Origin: Platynereis dumerilii
Lineage: Eukaryota > Annelida > Polychaeta > Phyllodocida > Nereididae
Direction of reading: 5' to 3'
NCBI GenBank assembly: GCA_026936325.1
Contig: JAPTHN010000012.1
Location: forward strand, 38,760,537-38,824,536
DNA length: 64,000 bases
The position numbers and the translations under genes are program-made. The notes beneath the pieces were generated by a model. It was not told the DNA's origin and made no database searches. It saw nothing but the letters and a program-made list of their open reading frames with translations. Position 1 is the first letter of the stretch. Each line of letters begins with the position of its first letter. This document shows, one piece after another, positions 56,032 to 64,000 of the stretch.

Positions 56032-59000
56032 ATACATTAACCTCTAAAGACTGTTATAAGTTCTGAGTTTTGCTAGTACCTACATTAATTAAGGTACATT
56101 TCTTTGCGCAGACTTGATCCCCTAATATAAAGCAAACAGTCAAAATGGGCAGATTGTTTACTTCTAGGTTGTTTACAGCATCTGATGTATTGCCATTTGG
56201 TAGCAGCAGTGGCCCAAATGGCAACAGATTAACCTCTAAAGACTGTTATATGGCTGAGCACACACAATGTAAATAGTTTTCGCCATAATGGTTTAACCTC
56301 ATGGTAACTGCCTATCAATCAGAATTGTCGACAATCTTGTCCTGATATGCAGTAAAGCTTTGAAGAGGACTCTACTGTCCTCAGCTAACAAATGCATTAA
56401 AGCGTATCTAGAGGTTGCGTGTAGATATAACTTCCAAAACTATAAATGATATTCATTATTTCATGGGGATATAATGAATAACTACAGAATAAGTGTCTAT
56501 CTAACTTCATGTATTTGCCACTGTAACGGTGTAACCTAATAAGTGTCAGCCATTATTCACAACTGTTGCCAAGCTTGCCTTGATGTTCAACCAAGCTTTA
56601 AGGCCAGACAATCTGACTGTCTTCATCTAGCAAATGCACTAAAAAAGAACTATCTATGGACACGTACCTACAATATATCATCAAGAAATATTCCATCTAT
56701 CTATCCATCCATCTGTCTATATACTTGTCCAGTTTTATAGAATATTGTCATTTCTAAACATGAAGTTCACAAAATTTATCAAATTTCATCAATTTGTGAA
56801 TAGTGCATTAGCGGCTCAAGCCAAGCAGATAATTCCATGCTGTTGTGTAATACAATTTCACAATGATGAAAACAATATGGCTGATCATGAGCTGATTCGA
56901 AGAGTCTCTAAAGATATGAACATGTAGGCTGAAGATAACGTTTTGTACAGTGCATGACCTTCCAAGGCAAGTCTTTCCAGTCTTTTTGGGATACACTGAA
57001 GGACTGGGAAGTTGTGACAGTTCTGGGTGTCTCTGGCAATTGAAGTAACTTTGCATGAGTGGATGAGCATTCACTAATATGCTCGATATGATTATGAGTG
57101 ATAGTAAATGGATAGGAAATCAGAAGAGTATATATCACAACATGTGCAATGGTGCAGTAATCTGTGGGTTAGCCGGCAAGAAGTAAGAGTATTTCAGAGT
57201 CTCGGAAAGTTCTGCGCACTTTGTGATGGTTCAGAGTTTTGTACATGTTATACTGTATACTTGACTCGTACCATGTATGTTCTGCATGTGTTTAAGCGAC
57301 AAACAGTTACTGTATACATGATGTCTTGTCTTTAATGGAAGATGTCATGAACCATTTTTACTTTCCTAAACCTATCAGGTCAGCATATTTCTCACTTTGT
57401 TTCTTAGTTTTCCACGAACGACTGACTGTTTCCGTAAATGCAATATCATAATATTCTTGGTGTCTGTTTTGTTCAGAATAAATTCTTAGTGCTGATAAGT
57501 ATCTGTTTTTGGTCTACATTTCTTTGCTCAACATTGAGCCCCTCAAACAAAGAGTCAAAATTGGCAGATTTTTAATTTCCAGATCGTTTACAGCTTCCAA
57601 TGCATTGCCATTTGGTAGCAGCAGTCACCCAAATGGCAATAGATTAACCTCGAAAGACTGGTATAATTCTTAGTGTTGCTAGTACATTAATTAAGCTACA
57701 TTTTTTTGCTCAGACTTGATCTCCTAATATAAAGCAAAGAGTCAAAATGGGCAGATTGTTTACTTCTAGATTGTTTACAGCATCTGATGTATTGCCATTT
57801 GGTGGCAGCAGTGACCCAAATGGCAACAGATTAACCTCTAAAGACTGGTATATGGCTGAGTACACACGATGTAAACAGTTTCCACCAAAATGGTTTAGCC
57901 TCGTTGGTGCTGCCTATCCATCAGAATTGTCGCCAATCTTGCCGTAATATGCAATAAAGCTCTAAAGAGGACTCTACTGTCCTCAGCTAACAAATGCACT
58001 AAAATGTGTCTAGAGGTTGTCTGTAGACATAACTTCCAACACTTGACATTATATTCTTTATTTTATGAGGATATAATAAATAAGTATCTATCTAACTTTA
58101 TGTATTTGCCACTGTAATGGTTATACTAATAAGTGTCTTCCATTATTCGCAACTGTCGCAAAACTTGCCTTGATGTCCAACCAAGCTTTTGGGCTAGACA
58201 ATCAAACTGTCCTCATCTAATAAATGCACTACAAAAGAACTGTCTATGGACAAATACCTGCAATTTGAATGTTTATACATTGTATTATCAAGAAATATTC
58301 CATCTATCTATCCATCCATCTGTCTATGTACTTGTCCAGTTTTATAGAATATTGTCATTTTCAAACATGAGGTTCACAAAATTTCTCAAATTTCTTCAAT
58401 TCATGAATAGTGCATTAGCGGCTCCAGCCAAGCAGGTAATTCCATGTTGTTGTGTAATATAATTTCATGATGATGAAAACGATACGGCTGATCATGAGCT
58501 GATACAACAGGTCTATAAAGAGGCAAACATGTAGGTTACAGATAGCTTTGTGACAAACACAGCACAGTCCCCTTCAAGGCAGGTTTCCCCCTTTTAATTA
58601 GGCATACATATGTATGGGCCCTGCATTAAAAGCCACCCCTTCTGCTGGCGTGACGCGGTCTCTCATGGGGGTGCAGCCTGTCGTCGGGATGCAAAATGCG
58701 CCAATATACCAATATTAATGCTTTATGTAGGAGGAAGGTGGCCACGTAATGGAAGGTGGTCTACAATGGGGGATCTTATGATGCAGGGACCACTATACTA
58801 AAGGTTATCGTAGTATTTGAACTGACATTTACCTTCATCGAAAACAACACTTCAAAATTACTCATAATACAAACTCACACTCTCCCATGTACAACATTGC
58901 AAGGGGCACTCAGAGAGTTATGATCAGTTTTTCTGACAGACTTTCTCATTTGATGTAGCTGAATACTATTGACGCAAACAATTTAGCTATTTAAACAATG

Positions 59001-60290
59001 GAGTCTGAAAACATGAATATATGGGGAAGTATAGAAATTACTGCCAACAAAATGAAAGATGGTATTCTCTGCCTAACTCAATTTTTTAGACCTAATAAAG
59101 CCATCTAGCTGTTAGTATTATGGAATTTATATTAAATAAGCACTGGATGATGAAAATAAGTATTGCTTGATAGCATGACTTTAAAAATGTACTCCTTTAA
59201 ATAAAAAAAAATTACTTGTGAAAATCTCATTCTGCTGTTTGAAATATAATGCTCCACCAGAGAAATTTGTCAAAACTTTCTGAATGCCCCTTGTAAACTC
59301 CTATAATAACCAAGAGGACAGTCAAAAGATATGGGATAAAATGGCGTGACACCACCCTGTGTGTCTCTTGCAAAATGAAGTAACTTTGCAGGAGTGGGTG
59401 AGCATTCACTAATGTGCACGACATGAGTGTTAGTAAATGGATCCCAAATCAGAAGGGTAAATATTGCAACATGTGCAATTGTGCAGTAATCTGTGAGTTC
59501 GCATGGTGAACACGCAAGAAGTAAGAGTATTTCGCAGTCTTGGAGAGTTTTGTGTACTTTGTGGTGGTTCAGATTTTAGAACATGTATGACTTTTATAAT
59601 TTTTAGCAGCACATACACTGTATAATTCATTTCAGCATTCTTTAGAAGTTGCAGAGTTTCTGACACAGCTTGATGGCCTGACGAAAAAAAAATTTCCTGT
59701 GAACTAGTTCATCCTGTGTGTTCTTGGCAAAATGAAGCAACTTTGCATGAGTAGATGAGCATCGACTAATGTGCACGATATGAGTGTTAGTTAATGGATC
59801 TCAAATCAGAAGAGTAAGTATGACAAGTGCAACGGTGCAGTAATCTGTGAGTTCTCACGGTCTGCATGCAACTAGTGAGGATATTCTTGTGCCTCAGAGC
59901 ATTTTGCATACATTATGATGGTTCAGATGTAAGTACATGGTTTTATACATGAAAATATCAATTTTTTTAGCAACACGGGCACTACACTGCATAATTTCTT
60001 CACACTTCAAAAGTTGGATAGCTTCTGACACAGCTTCATGACCTGACAAAAAAAAAATCCTGTGAATGAGTTCATCCTGCTTGAAGGATTGAATTCTGTG
60101 CCATAAGAAACACAAGGTCCAAAACTTTCATCAAATTTCTTCAATTCATGAATAGTGCATTAGCGGCTCCAGCCAAGCAGGTAATTCCATGTTGTTGTGT
60201 AATACAATTCCATGTTGAGGAAAACAATACGGCTGATCATGAGCTGGTGCCATAGGTTTATAGAGATGAACGTGCAGGCTGCAAATTTGA
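56032..60290. repeat. tandem array of about 1.6-1.75 kb units (right part)
   Basis: Continues the array interrupted by the LTR element. Marker 'aattccatg' with flanking 'gcattagcggct' is at 56822, 58431 and 60175; 'ggcaacagattaacctctaa' is at 56221 and 57822, with 'ggcaatagattaacctcgaa' at 57638. Parallel minus- and plus-strand frames in the copies (for example CLDVQPSF at 56543 and 58133) are shared only because the DNA is repeated; they are broken elsewhere. Non-coding. Confidence 0.85.
58600..58795. mobile_element. 195-bp MITE in one array unit
   Basis: Compared with the unit at 26060-26110, this copy has about 195 extra bases between 'ttaattaggc' and 'tatactaaa'. The insert has inverted ends GGGCCCTGCATTAAAAG / ATGATGCAGGGACC. 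More GC-rich than its surroundings. Confidence 0.7.
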
Positions 60291-60349
60291 CAAATCAGAC
60301 GTACTAATGGAAGAAAGATATTGCCACTCTGAGATATGTACATAAATAG

Positions 60350-60604
60350 ATAGACAGATAGATAGACAGATGGATAGGCAGGTAGGTAGTTAGCTAGGTA
60401 TGTAGATAGGTAGGTAGTTAGGTAGGTAGGTAGGTAGGTAGGTAGGTAGGTAGGTAAATAGATAGACAGATAGACAGATATATACGTAGGTACATGTAGG
60501 TAGGTAGGCAGGCTGTTAGGTAGGTAGGTACCGCAGGTGGATAGACAGTTAGATAGATCGATTCAAGAGAGATAGGTAGATATACTGATAGATAGATAAT
60601 AGAT
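60350..60604. repeat. GATA/GGTA compound microsatellite
   Basis: Runs of GATA, GACA and GGTA over about 250 bp. The minus-strand frame reading it (YLPTYLPTYL) is an artefact. Confidence 0.95.
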
Positions 60605-60744
60605 AATTTATTTTCCAGCATCACAATGCCAAAGAGATGAACATATCATGGCTGCACTGGTCCAGATACCTTTGTGACACACATGTTATAGTAGGTATTC
60701 TTCCTGAAATGGTATGTTTCAGAAAATGCTCTACATCTTTGTTA

Positions 60745-62775
60745 ATATTGTATATGGAAGTCTGTAGGTGGAATGGTCTGTTACATTGGACTAGGTTACA
60801 TCTTCAGATTCCACCCTGTAACTGCAAGTTACAAATATGCAAAAGTCTTAGCTTCAAAAATTGAGCATATTGTAACTTTGCAGTTCTTTCAAAATATGTG
60901 GGCCCCCTCACTCTGTCTCTCTCTGTCTCTCCCTCTGAAAATTGAACACTTTGTGACTTCTCAGTACTTGCAAGATCCATGTCCCCCTGCAGAGCCCACG
61001 GATTATTGCCATGTGCGCAAGCTGCGATATTTGCTTTTATCATATGAGATCCATTTGCTGACACTCCCGAATGCATGCGATATGCATTAGTCGATGCTCA
61101 TGCGAGGTTGCATGGCTTTGCATGAAATCTGTATGCTGCAAGGGTGAAAAATAGTAGTATCATGTGACTGAAAGTTCCTAGATTCTCCTTGGCTATTAGA
61201 CCATTGCTTAAATTCAACATATTAAGCTGTCTCTCTCATAATGGTATAATTCAGAACACATTTAATGTCCCTCTAAATATTGCATATATGGAGGTCTATA
61301 TGTATGATGGTGAGGACTTCTATATTGAACTGAGTTACATTTTGAGATTCCTTCCTGCAACTGCGAGTTACAAATATACAAAAATCTTAGCTTTGAAAAT
61401 AGAGCACATTGTTACTTTGCGGTTCTTGCGAAATACATGGGCCTCCTCACTCTTTCTCTGTCTCTCTCTGAAAACTGAGGGCTTCGTATCTTTTCAGTGC
61501 TTGAAAGAAATGTGTCCCCCTGTGGAGCCCACGGATTACTGCAATGCACACAAGCTGCGATATTTGTTTTTATCATTTTGGATCCATTTGCTGACACTCA
61601 CGAAAGCATGCGATATGCATTAGTCGATGCTCATGCGAGGTTGCATGGCTTTAGAAGAAACCTGTATGCTCCAGGGGTGAAAAATAGCAGTATCATGTGA
61701 ATGAAAATTCTTTGGATTCACCTTGGTCAGAATACCATGTGTTGTAAGGCCATCAGTAATACTCTCATGAAGGTTTCTCATTGAGGTGCTATTTTGAAAT
61801 TGTAACCATTACTGATCATGTTCCATCATGCAGTTCATGAAATTTCTGGTGAGCCTTCCACAGGCTAATATAAGAGGAAGAAGGCAGTCGTATATGGCAA
61901 GTTGGATTCCTCGTATAAAACTTTTGAAATTTTAACAAAATTCAAAATGTTGTTCTGTCCATCCTGTAACACTACAATTTAGAAGAAAATATATGGAGGT
62001 CTGTATGTGAGAAAGGACTACTACATTGAACTGGGTTACATTTTGAGATTCCTCCCTGTAACTGCTAGTAACTACAAATATGCAAAAGTCTTAGCTTTGA
62101 AAATCGAGCGCTTTGATACTTTACAGTTCTTTCTAAATATGTGGGCCCCCTCACTCTCTCTCAGTCTCTCTCTGTGAAAACTGAGCGCTTCGTAACTTTT
62201 CAATACTTGCCAGACACATGTCCGCCTGCTAAGCCCACGGATTACTGTAACTTGCCAAGCTGCTATATCTGCTTTTATCATTTCAGATAGAATACATGCG
62301 ATATGCATTAGACAATGCTCATGCGAGGTTGAATGGCTTTGCGAGGAACCTGAGGTCTATATGTGGTTAAGGACTGCTACATTGAACTGGTTTACATTTT
62401 GAGATCCCTCCCTGTAGCTGCAAGTTACAAATATACAAAAATCATAGCTTTGAAAAAAGAGCACATTGTAACTTTGCAGTTCTTGCAAAATACATGGGCC
62501 TCCTCACTCTCTGTCTGTCTCCCTCCGAAAATTGAGCGCTTCGTAACTTTTCAGTACTTGCAAGATTTGTGTCCCCCTGCGGAACCCATGGATTACTGCC
62601 CTGTGCACACGCTGCGATATTTGCTTTTATGATTTTTGATCCTTATGCTGAAACGAACAAATGCATGCGATATGCATTAGTCGATGCTCATGCGAGGTTG
62701 CATGGCTTTGCGAGAAATCTGTATGCTCCAGGGGTGAAAAATCAAATGGTAGTATTATGTGACTGAATTTCTTTG
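60745..62775. repeat. four-copy array of a 350-430 bp unit with spacers
   Basis: Markers 'cccacggattactg' at about 60996, 61528, 62234 and 62586 ('cccatgg' in the last), and 'atgcgatatgcattag' plus 'gctcatgcgaggtt' in each copy. Spacings of about 532, 706 and 352 bp show variable spacer lengths. Each copy has a TCTCTCTGTC stretch. Minus-strand frames (NIAACxHGNNPWAxQGD) are shared between copies but short. Confidence 0.85.
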
Positions 62776-63236
62776 GATTCATTTGGCTATAGATTACAGG
62801 AAAGACTACTGCTTCTAAAGCCTCATGTCCGTTCTATGTACTTCTATGTTCTACAGTCACAATGTGTCTTTTAACGAGTGTGATCTCTCTAACATTGAGA
62901 AATCGAACAAAATGCACTCCTGTCCGAAAAGTAGGCCTGTACACCCGAGGCTTCTTCTTTCCTTTAAGATTTATTTTTCTACTTTGCAAGTTGACAGAGA
63001 TGAATTCTTGCCCCCTGGGAAGATCTAGTAGTAAAGGTGAGTATATCACTAATGTGATTATTCTTTCTGACATACAGCCAGTCTATCTGTTATGTGGAAA
63101 GAGTGGGCTGGTACCCTAAGAGTTTGTGAGAAATCATGCAGATGTTTTGTAATGATTCGTTTTAGGATCCTTATTTTGTGTGCAGGTGTCTGACAAACCA
63201 AAGGGGCCTACTAATACTATGTTTTAAAATTTCACA

Positions 63237-63930
63237 GATCTGGTTTATTTGGGAGTAAAAATACTGATCTAGTTCATTTCGGAGTATCTAGTTTAGTTCG
63301 GGGTGAAATACATATCAGAGTAAAAATACATGTATCTAGTTTATTCCAGAGTAAAAGTACATAGATATTATAACAAAACAGCCCAAGTCAGGGTCACTGA
63401 GTAACAATATCACGAGCTGTTGTGTGAATTAATATCACTCAAGCCCGCAGGGCGAGAGTGATATTAATTCACACAACAGCAAGTGATATTGTACGAAGTG
63501 CCCTGACAAGTGGTTGTTTTGTTTTTATCACCTGGTTTTACCTCATATTTTTAACTATAAAGTGAGACTGTTTTCTGCCATTACAAAAATGTGACGTCAC
63601 CATGGAGCAACAATAGATGTGACATCACAATCCTATTGTTTTGGCCATTGCTTGGTTTGTGACGTCATCAGGCATCTGAAATGCCGGTGATGTCATAACC
63701 ATTGTTGAAAAATATCGCCCTTGAAGGGTGGTATTTTTTACAATATCATAGGCCCTGATATTTCGACTGTAAACAGTGATATTTACTGCCAACCACGTGA
63801 TAAAATTGATTTCAGAGTAAAGATACATAGATCTGGTTTATTTTGGAGTAAAAATGCATATATCTAGTTTATTTAAGAATAAAATACATAGACCTAGTTT
63901 ATTTGGAAGTGAAAATGGCACTTTCATATT
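63237..63930. repeat. AT-rich minisatellite of 30-35 bp, split by a hairpin element
   Basis: Units of the form 'atctagtttatttcggagta' plus 'aaaatacatag' occur at 63237-63370 and again at 63810-63915. The 440 bp between are unrelated and hold the hairpin and the 'ttatcacctggtt' / 'aaccacgtgataa' inverted ends near 63527 and 63793. Confidence 0.8.
63387..63507. repeat. 121-bp hairpin with perfect 25-bp inner arms
   Basis: Inner arms 63416-63440 and 63456-63480 are exact inverted copies (GCTGTTGTGTGAATTAATAT...) around a 15-base loop. The outer arms (GTCAGGG / CCCTGAC) extend the stem with a few mismatches. Probably a MITE or part of one that landed in the minisatellite. Confidence 0.9.
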
Positions 63931-64000
63931 AGCGATCCGACAGCAAAGTAACCAGAGTTTGCTTCTACAAAGAATGCAATCTGCAATAAGACCAATACTT

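Noticed and set aside
23310-60290. CRISPR-like array or satellite-encoded gene family
   Set aside because: Units are over 1.6 kb, degenerate and without conserved frames; a plain tandem array fits.
60418-60624. 68-codon frame with repeated YLPT
   Set aside because: Translation of a GGTA microsatellite.

Overview
The window looks like a piece of a marine invertebrate deuterostome genome, most likely an echinoderm. The reasons are a large-intron rhodopsin-class receptor closest by eye to neuropeptide-S/CCAP/NG-peptide receptors, many small inverted-repeat transposons, tRNA-derived SINEs and GATA microsatellites, and frequent AGGCCTA words. The species is inferred, not shown. There is no bacterial-type gene layout.

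Region by region (all main coding units are on the minus strand). 1-2732: a 5'-truncated LINE whose reverse transcriptase frame is open to the window edge. 2733-7300: no gene seen, one foldback MITE. 7300-22357: seven exons of a neuropeptide-receptor GPCR (TM2 to the C-terminus). Splice phases agree at all six junctions. The introns carry SINEs, MITEs, a 630-bp duplicated segment and a 516-bp hairpin. The first exon or exons (N-terminus, TM1) are not found and probably lie beyond the right edge. 23290-60290: a degenerate tandem array of about 1.6-1.75 kb units, itself hit by several DNA transposons. 60350-62775: a GATA/GGTA microsatellite and a four-copy array of a segment of about 430 bp. 63237-63930: an AT-rich minisatellite split by a hairpin element.

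Inside the array sits the main object of the window: a single LTR retroelement of the Ty3/Gypsy, errantivirus-like kind at 26869-56031. It is 29,163 bp long and has 726-bp LTRs that read as identical, a 4-bp target duplication (ATAC) and a clean empty-site match to neighbouring array units. It looks whole and very young. In element order it carries: the 5' LTR with a splice-donor-like site, a primer-binding site, a 701-codon serine/proline/glutamine-rich ORF, Gag with a CCHC knuckle, Pol (protease, RT, RNase H, integrase), a 5.5-kb non-coding span, a small accessory exon, another non-coding span, a 1,648-codon envelope-position glycoprotein with an N-terminal leucine-rich-repeat domain, a 4-kb 3' region with a short repeated motif, and the 3' LTR. 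The length, the extra upstream ORF and the LRR-bearing envelope are the most unusual features here.

The retroelement lies upstream of the TM2 exon of the GPCR and on the same strand. If the missing first exon is to the right, the element and the whole array sit in the first or second intron of the receptor gene.
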